Shown: positions 8,728 to 17,820 of the stretch, piece by piece | Layout: each line of letters begins with the position of its first letter | Numbering within the stretch: position 1 is the stretch's first letter | From: CAZHJK01 sp964533275 | GTDB lineage: Bacteria; Bacillota; Clostridia; Eubacteriales; Garciellaceae | Assembly: GCA_964533275.1 (NCBI GenBank) | Contig: CAZHJK010000011.1 | Span: forward strand, 18,610 to 82,609 | Direction: 5' to 3' | Length of the DNA stretch: 64,000 nucleotides | The notes under the pieces: model-generated | Database searches by the model: none | What the model saw: only the letters and a program-made list of their open reading frames with translations | Told to the model about the DNA's origin: nothing | Position numbers and translations under genes: made by a program

Positions 8728-9327
8728 TTATGGTGCCATTAAATCATCTAATTCTGACTTAGCATCGGTAAAATCAACACCTTCTGCTTGAACTGCATAT
8801 GCCATGATTTCGATATCAAATTCTTTTAAATCTTCATAGCTTACATTATCAATAGTTACATTATCAAATAAGCTGGATGTTTCATCGCCAGCTCCTACTT
8901 CAGTTTTAAAGTAGAATACTGTATTTGAACCATCCTTTTCTTCCCAATTGCTATCAAAGATGATACTAGCAAAGGCATCTAATTCAGCAAAGGAAGAAAT
9001 ATCTTTTCCATAATCTAGCTTAATAGCTACCCAAACATTATCATTACTGGTGTTTTTAACCATTGGATCCTTTGGTATCTCACGACCTGGGAGGATATTT
9101 AATGCTAAATCCTCACCAAGAGCAACATCCTCTTCGGATACATCTTCACCATCATAATCTAAACCATCAAATAGTGGTTCTGCAAGTGCTATAGAAATGT
9201 TATCGCCTACAGTAAAGGTATTTACTTTTTCCTCTGAAGTTGCTGTAAAGTAAGCAAAGGTAACTCCTGCTATTAAAACTGTACTTAATATTAAAGATAT
9301 CATTATCATAGTTGTTCTTTTTTTCAT
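8728..9327 (-). CDS. SipW-dependent TasA/camelysin-like secreted protein (second)
   Basis: 199 residues. The SipW-type signal peptide reads GVTFAYFTATSEEKVNTFTVGD. The mature part has ILPGREIPKDPMVKNTSNDNVWVAIKLDYG, the characteristic core of TasA/CalY matrix proteins. It is encoded directly downstream of the signal peptidase gene that should process it. The mature domain is acidic. It is the most divergent of the three paralogues in its C-terminal half. Confidence 0.8.
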   Translation of the reverse strand: MKKRTTMIMISLILSTVLIAGVTFAYFTATSEEKVNTFTVGDNISIALAEPLFDGLDYDGEDVSEEDVALGEDLALNILPGREIPKDPMVKNTSNDNVWVAIKLDYGKDISSFAELDAFASIIFDSNWEEKDGSNTVFYFKTEVGAGDETSSLFDNVTIDNVSYEDLKEFDIEIMAYAVQAEGVDFTDAKSELDDLMAP

Positions 9328-9356
9328 TTTTAAAGCCTCCTAGTTTTTTATTTTGC

Positions 9357-9860
9357 CTAATGTTTAGGCTGTTTTTTTACTTTGATTTTAATTAATTCTG
9401 GAATAATGGTGATAAAAACCATTATTATTAAAATACTTCCTACTACTATGATGCCTTGTGTGGTTTTAATATAGGCTATAGCATATCCTAGGTAGGGAAT
9501 ACTAAATACTGCTTTTCCAACCAATCTTTCAAAGGCTACAGGACCATCCACTGCATTATTGGCATCACCCTTTGTTATAAATTGCTTTTTTGTATTATCG
9601 ATACTAACTACACGATGGGTTATTAGTTTTGTGCTATTTCCTGTCATTGTGTAGGTTATAATATCTCCAGTGGAAATATTCTCAGGGATAGATGGTTTAA
9701 CATATGTCATGCTTCCCACCTGGAGACTTGGTTCCATACTGCCACTTAGTACAACAAATGGCTTATATCCTAATAGAGAAGGACCAATCAAGGCTAGGGA
9801 TACTAATATCATTAAAGTTAGAATAATTATAGTTATCTTGTTATAGAGTTTTTTAATCAT
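9357..9860 (-). CDS. sipW: Signal peptidase I, SipW (archaeal/ER type)
   Basis: 167 residues with an N-terminal helix (about 9-28) and a C-terminal helix (about 133-155). The catalytic Ser41 is in SGSMEP, and the general base position is His82 (THRVV) instead of Lys, which marks the SipW/ER-type group. GDANN near residue 94 is the conserved box D. It sits among three genes with SipW-type signal peptides, which are its evident substrates. Confidence 0.9.
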   Translation of the reverse strand: MIKKLYNKITIIILTLMILVSLALIGPSLLGYKPFVVLSGSMEPSLQVGSMTYVKPSIPENISTGDIITYTMTGNSTKLITHRVVSIDNTKKQFITKGDANNAVDGPVAFERLVGKAVFSIPYLGYAIAYIKTTQGIIVVGSILIIMVFITIIPELIKIKVKKQPKH

Positions 9861-9880
9861 TTATGTCCCCCTCCTTAGGT

Positions 9881-10495
9881 TTAAGGTTGTTCTAATTGAT
9901 TTGCCAAAGCTTGTCCCCATGCATCTTCTGCTGCTCCACCTTCAGCTTGTATTGCATCTGATAGTACTTCAAGCTGGAAGCTAGACCATAGGTCAATATC
10001 TGAAACCTCTACACTTTCAAGGAGTATAGCTGTCTTAATACCTGGCTGCACGATGTCTATGTGGTAGAAGTATCCATTGTCGAAAATCCAGTTGCTATCC
10101 CATCCGTCTATAAGATGTAATGTTATAGTGCCGTCGTCTGGAGATGTTATGGTTACTATATTGCTACTTGGGTCTAGGGACATATTACCAGCTAATGTTC
10201 CTTCATTTGTTCTAAAGGTAGGTACTAGCATAACTCGGATGTAGGCGTCTACCTCATGGGGATTATTTACATTTAGTACTTCAACTATTTTACTTGTAAC
10301 ATCTTCATCAGGTGTAAGTATTTCCGTGTTATCTGAATCCTCATTATTTTCAATGATTGTTGTGGTGAGGACTCCAGGTACAAAGGAATTTACTTTCGCT
10401 TGGCTTTCAGTAGAAAGTAAGGCATAGGTTGCACCTGTCATAGCTAGGATAACAACTAATACATATGAAATGATTATAATAGTTTTTTTATTCAT
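9881..10495 (-). CDS. SipW-dependent TasA/camelysin-like secreted protein (first)
   Basis: 204 residues. A hydrophobic N-terminus ends in GATYALLSTESQAKVNSFVPG, a SipW-type signal region, and a beta-rich domain with NNPHEVDAYIRVMLVPTF follows. Its ATG shares a base with the stop of the VWA gene (TAATG), so it is translationally coupled to the adhesin. It lies directly upstream of sipW. The pairing suggests it is a fibre or minor subunit exported with the adhesin. Confidence 0.78.
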   Translation of the reverse strand: MNKKTIIIISYVLVVILAMTGATYALLSTESQAKVNSFVPGVLTTTIIENNEDSDNTEILTPDEDVTSKIVEVLNVNNPHEVDAYIRVMLVPTFRTNEGTLAGNMSLDPSSNIVTITSPDDGTITLHLIDGWDSNWIFDNGYFYHIDIVQPGIKTAILLESVEVSDIDLWSSFQLEVLSDAIQAEGGAAEDAWGQALANQLEQP

Positions 10496-12762
10496 TAGTT
10501 GTCACCTCCTATAAATTTGTTTATTACCCAATCAATGCTGGTAAGCCATTTTATGGGTTTTGATTTATTTTCAAAGCTAGTCACTGCAAGATCTTTATTG
10601 ATATCATGGTCACCATTTTCATCCATTCCAAGAGTATCACTAATTAGTACGGCTCCCACTGGATCGTATTGCCATGACCAGTCTGTTTTTTCTTCTACCT
10701 CATAATATCCCTTTGGTAGATTAATAATTTCTCTAGTTTCAGTTGAACCATTAATTACTCTTATGGTTTCGTAGAAGGTCTTTACTAGAGTTGTCTTTCC
10801 CATATCTTCGAATTGCTTAATCTCAAAGACAAAGGTCTGATTAGGATCATGCTGCCCCTCACCATCATCAATTGTCTTTTTAATGGTCAGAGTACCTGGG
10901 ATTACAATTACAGTATAGGTGCCTTCAACTATTTTTTCTGTTGCTAATGTTCCAACTGCTGGATGATAGGTATCATCGGGATTAACTATATAATCTATTG
11001 GTGTTGCTGTGATAGTAAGATCATAATCTGTAGTATTTTCTGGTTTATCATTATCTGCGTAATCTGGATCCCAAGTGTAATCTAGCATTCCGTTTGGATA
11101 GTCGTAGTTGACTAATTCCTCCTCTATCATTTCGCCTTGTGCTGTTGACTTACTACGAGGGATACCTTCTCCTAGGAATATGGTATCTTCTATATCTGTA
11201 ATGTTCAGCTTAAAGGGCACATTTACCAATGGATTTGGGAAGCTACCAACTTTAATTTCATCATCTTCTTGATTTATTACATATACAGCTGAAATATTTT
11301 TAATATTAGTTGGGATATTATTGCCTCCAATAAAGTCTGGTTTAGGTTTTATATAAAGACTACCTTGAAAAACTACTTCATCTCCTGCTCCTTCAGAAGT
11401 TTCTGGAGCAATCATCTGTGGGGGCCACTCCATATACACCCCATTAGTATCAGTTTTTAAGGTCCCGGTGTTATTACCAATAGTAAGTGTATCTCCAATA
11501 TCTAACACATTTCCTTCATCATCTACAACATCAAATCTTTGATCAATATAATCTCTTACAACTGCATTTTCTAGTGTTTCACCTAATTGCTCTGAGATTT
11601 CTCCAAAGATGTCACTTAAGCCTTGGAAGGTATCTGTAGTTTTATAATGATTTTCGCTTCCGTTTGGAAGTGGATCATTTGGTACGGGACTAAAGCCACC
11701 TGGCAACGTTCCAGGATATGGATTATTACTAGATACATTCCACATATGTGGATCTAAAGCATTAGCCTTATCATATATTCCTATAGTATAAATGATTGTG
11801 CCATGTATACCTTTAAGGCTATCAGCAAAACCATATTCACTACTCCCATTACCCCAATTAGAATGACCAGCTATTAGTAAGACATAGCGTGGGCGAGTGG
11901 GTGAACCTAGGGAATTGAATTTACTTAAGGCTACAGATAAACCATTATCTACAGCAACTCGACTGCTAGGGTTAAAAGCATCTATTTCATTTTCTAAATC
12001 TGTTTTTTGAGTACCTACGGTTAACCAATCTGTAGAGGTTGTCCCACTGGGTTTAGAGTTTATGACTACCATTTTGCTGGTAGGAGCGATTTGTGCTAAG
12101 TTATCCACAAAATCTTTAGCTGCTGTCTTTAAACCATTTTCTACAGTATTATCGCCTGAAGACATATCCATATTGCCATTTAAACTACTAGAATTATCTA
12201 AGATTAGAACTATGTCTCCAGCTCCATCACTTGTTACAATATTAGAAGTTGCTTCTGCAGTTAGATCAATTTTAAATATTTGTCTTCCATCAGCATCTGA
12301 AGCACCAAATACACTAGCTGTTTTACTTAGTATTAAGCCGTTTTCTTCCGGGTCAACATATTCTAATGGTTCAGATGAATTAATTTGCATTATAGATTGT
12401 AAAATGGGAAAACCAAATGTTGAGTATGGTTTCCAAACCTCTTGTTCTTCTTTCTTTATTTCTTCTTCTTGAGTTTGCATGTCGGAATTTTCAATAGGAA
12501 TTTCTTCATTATCTTCCTCTGGATCTTCAACAATTTCTTCTTCTGGGAGATTCTCTATAGGAGATGAATTTTCAGGTTCTTCTTCTAGATTTTCTTCCTC
12601 AGGTTCAGTTAATTGTGATGATATTTCATTTAATGGACTATCTGTTTCCTGTGCTATAGCTACTAATGAAGAGGTTCCCAATGATATAAGTAGTAACAAT
12701 GTTGTAACTATGCTAGTAATTTTTTTGTAATTTACTAATTTCTTGAACTTTCTAAATTTCAT
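10495..12762 (-). CDS. Secreted VWA-domain adhesin-like protein
   Basis: 755 residues. A signal peptide (about 14-37, ending AIAQ) is followed by a very acidic Glu/Pro-rich stretch (about 45-110), then a VWA domain (about 183-400) with MIDAS motif DNSSS, and C-terminal beta domains including a Cna-B/SpaA-like segment (GTLTIKKTIDDG...LPKGYYEVEE). The layout recalls pilus-tip or surface adhesins. It has no LPXTG signal and ends hydrophilic (FIGGDN), so it must be held by other means, perhaps by the TasA-like partners. It is the first gene of the operon, directly behind two c-di-GMP riboswitches. Confidence 0.75.
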   Translation of the reverse strand: MKFRKFKKLVNYKKITSIVTTLLLLISLGTSSLVAIAQETDSPLNEISSQLTEPEEENLEEEPENSSPIENLPEEEIVEDPEEDNEEIPIENSDMQTQEEEIKKEEQEVWKPYSTFGFPILQSIMQINSSEPLEYVDPEENGLILSKTASVFGASDADGRQIFKIDLTAEATSNIVTSDGAGDIVLILDNSSSLNGNMDMSSGDNTVENGLKTAAKDFVDNLAQIAPTSKMVVINSKPSGTTSTDWLTVGTQKTDLENEIDAFNPSSRVAVDNGLSVALSKFNSLGSPTRPRYVLLIAGHSNWGNGSSEYGFADSLKGIHGTIIYTIGIYDKANALDPHMWNVSSNNPYPGTLPGGFSPVPNDPLPNGSENHYKTTDTFQGLSDIFGEISEQLGETLENAVVRDYIDQRFDVVDDEGNVLDIGDTLTIGNNTGTLKTDTNGVYMEWPPQMIAPETSEGAGDEVVFQGSLYIKPKPDFIGGNNIPTNIKNISAVYVINQEDDEIKVGSFPNPLVNVPFKLNITDIEDTIFLGEGIPRSKSTAQGEMIEEELVNYDYPNGMLDYTWDPDYADNDKPENTTDYDLTITATPIDYIVNPDDTYHPAVGTLATEKIVEGTYTVIVIPGTLTIKKTIDDGEGQHDPNQTFVFEIKQFEDMGKTTLVKTFYETIRVINGSTETREIINLPKGYYEVEEKTDWSWQYDPVGAVLISDTLGMDENGDHDINKDLAVTSFENKSKPIKWLTSIDWVINKFIGGDN

Positions 12763-12863
12763 TGGTTTTTCACCACCTTCCTAATTTTTTAATTCTTTGC
12801 TGTAGAAACTTAAACTTTTCATGGGCATTCATCCTTTTTTATTTTTAATTAAGTAAATAAAAA

Positions 12864-12958
12864 AGCTGCCAAATATATTTGGCAGCTGAACCGTCGTAGT
12901 ATAAATACCTTAGACTTCAAACTTTGCGTCCTTATCTTTCGATAAGTTTGCCTTTATC
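12864..12958 (-). promoter_or_regulatory. c-di-GMP-I (GEMM-I) riboswitch with terminator, promoter-distal copy
   Basis: On the minus strand the aptamer reads GGCAAAC-TTATCGAAAGATAAGG-ACGCAAAG...TCTAAGG...GACGGTTCAGCTGCC, matching the GEMM-I core (GGCAAAC, GAAA tetraloop stem, GGACGCAAAG). It runs into AGCTGCCAAA..TTTGGCAGCT followed by a T-run, an intrinsic terminator at 12864-12887. The terminator's 5' arm is the 3' edge of the aptamer. Ligand binding should therefore oppose termination (ON switch), which is inferred. Confidence 0.85.
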
Positions 12959-13060
12959 AAATTTAGATTTATTATATTATTTTAGAATTTAATATTTTAT
13001 ACTAATTCCTCCTTTCATACACTATTAACACTTAGTTAAAGTGCTTAATAAAAAACCAAA

Positions 13061-13156
13061 AGCTGCCAAAATTAATTTGGCAGCTGAACCGTCATAGTAC
13101 AAGACTTTAGACTTCGAGCTTTGCGCCCTTATCTTTCGATAAGTTTGCCTTTGTCA
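13061..13156 (-). promoter_or_regulatory. c-di-GMP-I (GEMM-I) riboswitch with terminator, promoter-proximal copy
   Basis: A second aptamer, nearly identical to the copy at 12864-12958 (GGCAAAC, TCGAAAGA loop, GGGCGCAAAG, CAGCTGCC), with its own terminator hairpin at 13061-13085. The two units are about 200 bp apart in tandem upstream of the VWA gene. Both must be passed for the surface operon to be transcribed. Confidence 0.85.
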
Positions 13157-13348
13157 AATAAGTAGTATTTAATTCTTACTAAATATATCTATTTACTATG
13201 CTTAGGAATATATATACACTGGAAATTTTTGTTTAAACACAATTTTTATTAGTTATTAAGTTAACAAGTTTTATTTTGGACTGACACAAATGTATGTATG
13301 TGGTAATATAATATAAATAACTCTTTGTTTCTTTATGAAAATAAAAAC

Positions 13349-13466
13349 AAACTGAACAGGCGATGGACGCTTTTGCGTTTCATAGTGGCCGGGCTATCAT
13401 ATGATAGCAGCAGATGATATTTACATCTGTGGGACAGAATTAATATTGTTCCATAGATGTTTTTTA
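13349..13466 (+). promoter_or_regulatory. NiCo riboswitch with terminator
   Basis: The sequence ACTGAACAGGCGATGGACG...GTGGCCGGGCTATC...GCAGCAGATGAT...CATCTGTGGGACAG matches the Ni/Co-sensing aptamer (AGGCNAUG, GCCGGGC, CAGAUGAU, CAUCUGUGGGACAG). The last aptamer strand also forms a terminator stem (13423-13460, about 14 bp with two wobbles) followed by TTTTTT. Metal binding should favour read-through into the CDF exporter gene that starts 70 bp downstream. The match is from memory of the published motif. Confidence 0.88.
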
Positions 13467-13536
13467 TTTAATATGAAAAGTTACTTTCGTATTAAATAAA
13501 AAACTTCTTATAGAATCATTTGGAGGTATATTATTT

Positions 13537-14439
13537 ATGAAAAAAGAAAATCAACAATTTAATAATCAGCAAATTGCAATGAGGATATCAACAGCCACTA
13601 TTATTGTTAATCTAGTGCTATCAATATTAAAGTTTTTTGCGGGAATATTAGCTAATTCAGGAGCAATGATATCAGATGCAGTTCATTCAGCATCAGATGT
13701 ATTCAGTACATTTATTGTAATTATAGGAGTAAATATTTCTAATAAAAAGTCAGATGAGAAGCATCAATATGGGCATGAACGGTTAGAATGTGTTGCAGCT
13801 ATTATATTAGCAATTATTTTATTAGCTACTGGAATAGGCATAGGGCTTAACGGACTGAATAAAATTTTTAATAAAAATTATGGAAAGCTTCTGATTCCAG
13901 GGCTTTTAGCATTAATTACGGCAATAGTATCTATTATTATAAAAGAATGGATGTATTGGTATACAAGGGCAGCTGCTAAAAGGATTAATTCTGGTGCTCT
14001 TATGGCAGATGCTTGGCACCACCGTTCTGATGCACTGTCATCAGTAGGTAGTTTTATTGGTATTTTTGGTGCTAGACTTGGGTTTCCTATTCTTGATCCA
14101 ATCGCCAGTGTTATTATATGTTTATTTATTGGTAAAGCAGCATTTGATATTTTTAAGGATTCTATAGAAAAATTAGTAGATAAATCCTGTAATGAAGAAG
14201 TTGTTAAGTTAATGAGGAAGGTAATTTTAGAGCAAGAGGGAGTACTTGGTATTGATGAAATAAAAACCAGAATGTTTGGTTCAAAAGTATATGTTGATAT
14301 TGAAATTGCTGCTGATGGAAGCAAATCACTAAATGATACCCATGACATTGCAGAAGCAGTTCATAACTCCATTGAAAAGGAGTTTTCAATGGTTAAACAT
14401 TGTATGGTACATGTAAACCCTAGAGATTACAGGAAATAA
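13537..14439 (+). CDS. Cation diffusion facilitator, likely Ni/Co exporter
   Basis: 300 residues with about six membrane helices. The two metal-site motifs of the CDF family are present: DAVHSASD (about 46-53) in helix 2 and DAWHHRSD (about 155-162) in helix 5. A cytoplasmic ferredoxin-like domain follows (about 215-297, ending HCMVHVNP). CDF proteins exchange divalent metals for protons. The NiCo riboswitch in the leader argues for cobalt or nickel efflux. The start has GGAGG eight bases upstream. Confidence 0.9.
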   Translation: MKKENQQFNNQQIAMRISTATIIVNLVLSILKFFAGILANSGAMISDAVHSASDVFSTFIVIIGVNISNKKSDEKHQYGHERLECVAAIILAIILLATGIGIGLNGLNKIFNKNYGKLLIPGLLALITAIVSIIIKEWMYWYTRAAAKRINSGALMADAWHHRSDALSSVGSFIGIFGARLGFPILDPIASVIICLFIGKAAFDIFKDSIEKLVDKSCNEEVVKLMRKVILEQEGVLGIDEIKTRMFGSKVYVDIEIAADGSKSLNDTHDIAEAVHNSIEKEFSMVKHCMVHVNPRDYRK

Positions 14440-14459
14440 TATTAAAATTTTTATTATAT

Positions 14460-14490
14460 TCCCTATGCTAGTGAGATAGGGGATTTTTTT
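14460..14490 (+). terminator. Intrinsic terminator after the CDF gene
   Basis: TCCCTAT..ATAGGGGA stem with 9-base loop followed by seven T. Confidence 0.85.
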
Positions 14491-14611
14491 AGGATAAAGA
14501 AGGAATAACTTCTAAAATATAGAAGATTATTAACATAACAATAAAAATAAATATTTATAATTATTCTGGTGTTAAAAATAATAAATTAATTAAATTAATG
14601 GGGGCTAAGAT

Positions 14612-15715
14612 ATGGGAAAATCAAAGGTATATTTTACTACTATGCACGCAACATTAAAAGAAAATTTGCAACAAAAGCTATATCGTCTAATAAAAACAGC
14701 AGGAGTAGAACAAATAGATTTTAAAAACAAATATACTGCAATAAAAATTCATTTTGGTGAGCCGGGTAATTTAGCATATTTACGTCCTAATTATGCAAGA
14801 ACCGTTGTGGATATTGTAAAAGAGCTAAATGGAAAACCTTTTTTGACTGATTGTAATACTCTATATGTTGGGGGTAGAAAAAATGCACTTGATCATATAG
14901 AGTCTGCTTATATGAATGGATTTTCCCCCTTCTCTACGGGATGTCATATATTGATCGGAGATGGGTTGAAGGGTACCGATGAAGCTCTGGTTCCAGTTGA
15001 TGGTGGAACATATGTAAAAGAGGCTAAAATCGGGCGTGCAATCATGGATGCAGATATAATTATTTCCTTAAGTCATTTTAAGTGTCACGAGGCAACTGGA
15101 ATTGGTGGTGCTTTGAAAAATATAGGCATGGGTTGTGGTTCACGGGCTGGAAAGATGGAGATGCATAGTAGTGGGAAACCATATATAAAGGAAGAAAAAT
15201 GTATAAGCTGTGGTATGTGTGTTAAAAACTGTGCACATGATGCAATTAGTATTACTTCTAGTGCTGTTATTGACCAGAACATTTGTGTAGGATGCGGTCG
15301 TTGTATAGGTATCTGTCCACAGGATGCTGTTCGTGCAGCACATGATGAAGCTTTCAATATTTTAAATAAAAAAATTGTAGAATATTCATGTGCAGTGCTC
15401 AAAGGTCGTCCGCATTTTCATGTGAGTCTAGTTATTGATGTATCTCCCTTCTGTGACTGTCATCGGGAAAATGATATTCCTATTGTTCCAGATGTAGGAA
15501 TGTTTGCTTCTTTTGATCCTGTTGCATTAGATATTGCATGTTCGGATGCAGTAAATAGACAACCTGCTATAAAGGGCAGTCTTCTCGATAAAAATGGACA
15601 TAAACATAAAGATCACTTTACAGATGTAAGTCCGGAAACAGACTGGAAGGTTGCAATTGATTATGCAGTAGAGATGAACTTAGGCAGAAAGGAATATGAA
15701 TTAATCACTATATAA
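14612..15715 (+). CDS. DUF362 protein with two [4Fe-4S] clusters
   Basis: 367 residues. An N-terminal DUF362 part (about 40-180, with KIHFGEPG and ISLSHFKCHEATGIGG) is interrupted by a bacterial ferredoxin module (about 190-250) with two CxxCxxCxxxC clusters (CISCGMCVKNC, CVGCGRCIGIC). The DUF362 C-terminus follows (PDVGMFASFDPVALDIA). This is a common clostridial protein thought to act in electron transfer; its substrate is unknown. No operon partners are visible. Confidence 0.85.
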   Translation: MGKSKVYFTTMHATLKENLQQKLYRLIKTAGVEQIDFKNKYTAIKIHFGEPGNLAYLRPNYARTVVDIVKELNGKPFLTDCNTLYVGGRKNALDHIESAYMNGFSPFSTGCHILIGDGLKGTDEALVPVDGGTYVKEAKIGRAIMDADIIISLSHFKCHEATGIGGALKNIGMGCGSRAGKMEMHSSGKPYIKEEKCISCGMCVKNCAHDAISITSSAVIDQNICVGCGRCIGICPQDAVRAAHDEAFNILNKKIVEYSCAVLKGRPHFHVSLVIDVSPFCDCHRENDIPIVPDVGMFASFDPVALDIACSDAVNRQPAIKGSLLDKNGHKHKDHFTDVSPETDWKVAIDYAVEMNLGRKEYELITI

Positions 15716-15734
15716 TAATACAGAGGATAAATTT

Positions 15735-15776
15735 AAATATTGATCTCACAAATATTAGTTTGAGGGATCAATATTT
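15735..15776 (+). terminator. Strong hairpin downstream of the DUF362 gene
   Basis: AAATATTGATC and GATCAATATTT form an 11-bp outer stem, with further pairing inside (CACAAA/TTTG). There is no long T-run. It probably acts as terminator or 3' stabiliser. Confidence 0.55.
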
Positions 15777-15819
15777 ATGAAAACATTATTTAAAGACATA
15801 TAAGATAAAGAAAGCGTCG

Positions 15820-16030
15820 TGGTGGATAGAGTAATAAATAAAGTTACACATTCCTCCGGTGGCATTGATGGATAATACCGACAATTCATTCCAATGTAAA
15901 TTCTAAAGCTTGAAGAACTCGCTACGCTCAAACAATTCAAGCTTTTTAACGAATTTACATCTCCATTCATTGGGTATTATGACCATCAGCTGCCAAGTCG
16001 TCTTTTTGTAAGTTTATTTATTATTATTAG
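15820..16030. repeat. Long imperfect palindrome (about 210 bp)
   Basis: Arms pair over most of their length: TAATAAATAAAGTTACA with its near-complement at about 16003-16022; GGCATTGATGG.ATAATACC with GGTATTAT.ACCATCAGCTGCC; AATGTAAATTC with GAATTTACAT; AAAGCTTGAA with TTCAAGCTTT. The centre is near 15925. No ORF is present. The structure resembles a non-autonomous element (MITE-like) or a large structured RNA. Confidence 0.65.
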
Positions 16031-16372
16031 TCAGGTTCTCATGTCACCCTAGGGCATTGTTATTACGAGCAAGTTTGGTATTTTGGGTTTTGACTTTTGT
16101 ATTTCTCATGGGTCTAGGTCTAAGATCCTTCATTATATTCAGTATGACTGCCTAACGGGATAAAATATTTCATAAAGCGACGACTTAATGGAGCCCTTTT
16201 TATCCTTATCAGGTTTACCTATATAAAATAGGGCGACATTTGCGGAGGAGTATATGAAGATATTTTATCTCTATAATGTAAATTCAACAATGAATAATTT
16301 ATCCTATACGACAATGACGCCTTTTTTTAATTTTATTCATAATAAAGAAATTCCAAGAAAGGGGTATTGTTC
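16031..16372. other. Gene-free stretch
   Basis: I see no ORF with a ribosome binding site here. Short echoes of the neighbouring palindrome occur (GCGACGACTT near 16177, AATGTAAATTC near 16277), so this may be decayed element DNA. The end holds the ribosome binding site of the next gene. Confidence 0.4.
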
Positions 16373-16636
16373 ATGATTACTATATTTAACAGAAAAGAAT
16401 TAATTGTAACTTTTTCTATGAAGCAGCAAGCAAAAGTGAGGGATATGCTAAATACCAATAAAATTGAGTACATATTAAAAACAATTAACAGAAATGGTCC
16501 TTCTTTATTTAGTAATTCAAGAGCTAGATTTGGAACATTTGGTCAAAATATGGATTTAGCATATGAATATATCTTTTATGTTCATAAGGATGATTATTCC
16601 AAAGCTCAAGCTATCATGTCAGGAAAAATTAAATGA
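16373..16636 (+). CDS. Small DUF2007-like protein
   Basis: 87 residues, no signal peptide or membrane segment. The pattern I.RKELIVTFSMKQQAKVRDML....I.Y and the end YEYIFYVHKDDYSKAQAIM resemble the clostridial form of small DUF2007-type (putative signal-transducing) proteins. No biochemical role is known to me. A TTG 6 bp upstream is in frame, but AAGAAAGGGG eight bases before the ATG favours the ATG. Confidence 0.65.
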   Translation: MITIFNRKELIVTFSMKQQAKVRDMLNTNKIEYILKTINRNGPSLFSNSRARFGTFGQNMDLAYEYIFYVHKDDYSKAQAIMSGKIK

Positions 16637-16672
16637 TAATTACTTGTATTAAACTTTTCATAATAAAAAATA

Positions 16673-16714
16673 AGTAGCCGATTGTTTGTATAATCAACAA
16701 ACCAATCGGCTACT
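16673..16714. terminator. Hairpin, likely terminator
   Basis: AGTAGCCGATTG.TTTGT pairs with ACAAACCAATCGGCTACT (17-18 bp with one bulge). On the minus strand it is followed by TTATTTTTTATT. On the plus strand it lies 37 bp after the DUF2007-like gene. Confidence 0.6.
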
Positions 16715-17133
16715 CACCATACCCTATTTGATACAATAACATACATAATCTAATACTCATTCAATCCTCTCAATCGTAAACATAACGCTTTTATACCTAA
16801 ATAATAATAAACGAAATTTACAAACATTTAATTTTTATTACTGATTCTAGAAGGTTTAGTAATGTTTAAAAAGATAATGCTAACTTTCAGCTGTAAAATG
16901 GTAATGATTTAATTTAACGCAGAAAACTAAATCATGTTGAAAATAACTTAACAACTAATTAATATCAGGTAATAAAAAAACCCAACTTCATAACGAACTA
17001 CTGAATACCAAATACTTGATAAATCTGTAATTAATGAATAGGGTATGTGGGAAGATATGTCTATTGCTTTCTTCCGTAGTTCTATTATAGCACATATATT
17101 TAAAAATAGAAATAGAATTTTATGGAAACCTAA
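16715..17133. other. Gene-free stretch
   Basis: AT-rich sequence between a small plus-strand gene and the 3' end of the minus-strand MBL gene. I find no ORF with a ribosome binding site and no clear structured RNA. Confidence 0.5.
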
Positions 17134-17820
17134 TTATTCTTTATATATGATTTGGTTCTCTTCCCTAATGTTTATAAGAGTTGTATTTTGCAAATCAATA
17201 TGTTGCTCTAAATCCTTATAAAAATCATATTGTCCAAAGGAGTGCATAGGCATGACAAACTTAGGCTGCACGGTCTTAATAAAATAATTAATGGCTAAGT
17301 AAGCATATTCCTCTAATCTTGGATCTACGGGAACAAATGCAAAGTCAATAGACTTATCCTTAAATAAATCAACTTCTTTTTTAAAATCAACTTCTTCAAC
17401 CTTTCGTTCTTCAGGGGTCATCCGCTTCCAATGCCACCAATTCAAATCTCCACTATGAAAGTAGTTTTTATTATTTAGGGTTACCATATAGGAATTACCT
17501 AAGTCGGTAGTTCCATAGGTAGAAATATTAACATCATTAATGATGTTGCTTTCATAGTTATCTATTAATGATAAATTCTTTATATTGGTATCTGCAATCT
17601 TAGGAGCAATATCCTTGCTAAAAATAAAATAGGCATTTTCTTGTGGGTAAAGATTTTTCATGGAATCTAGCACAAAATGATCTCCATGGGAATGGCTAGC
17701 AAATACATAGATATTTTTCATTTCCTTATTTAGATCCATTGGCAAAATAGAATCAAAAACCAATATGTCATTTTTGTCCTCTACAATAAATCCACTATGG
17801 GATAAATGTTTTATCAGCAT
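17134..17820 (-). CDS. MBL-fold metallohydrolase
   Basis: About 228 residues. The metal-binding motif HSHGDH (near residue 44) is intact, with later ligands GDLNWW (near 123) and MPMHSFG (near 190). This fits the UlaG/L-ascorbate-6-P lactonase-like or beta-lactamase superfamily II group. No signal peptide. A GTG at 17829 is in frame but lies inside the GAGGTGA ribosome binding site; ATG 17820 is the plausible start. Substrate unknown. Confidence 0.8.
   Translation of the reverse strand: MLIKHLSHSGFIVEDKNDILVFDSILPMDLNKEMKNIYVFASHSHGDHFVLDSMKNLYPQENAYFIFSKDIAPKIADTNIKNLSLIDNYESNIINDVNISTYGTTDLGNSYMVTLNNKNYFHSGDLNWWHWKRMTPEERKVEEVDFKKEVDLFKDKSIDFAFVPVDPRLEEYAYLAINYFIKTVQPKFVMPMHSFGQYDFYKDLEQHIDLQNTTLINIREENQIIYKE

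Noticed and set aside
10499..12730. Several Ser-rich plus-strand frames opposite the VWA gene
   Set aside because: They mirror the acidic repeats of the real gene on the other strand.
15755..15970. 71-codon minus-strand frame in the palindrome
   Set aside because: It falls inside a structured repeat and lacks a ribosome site.
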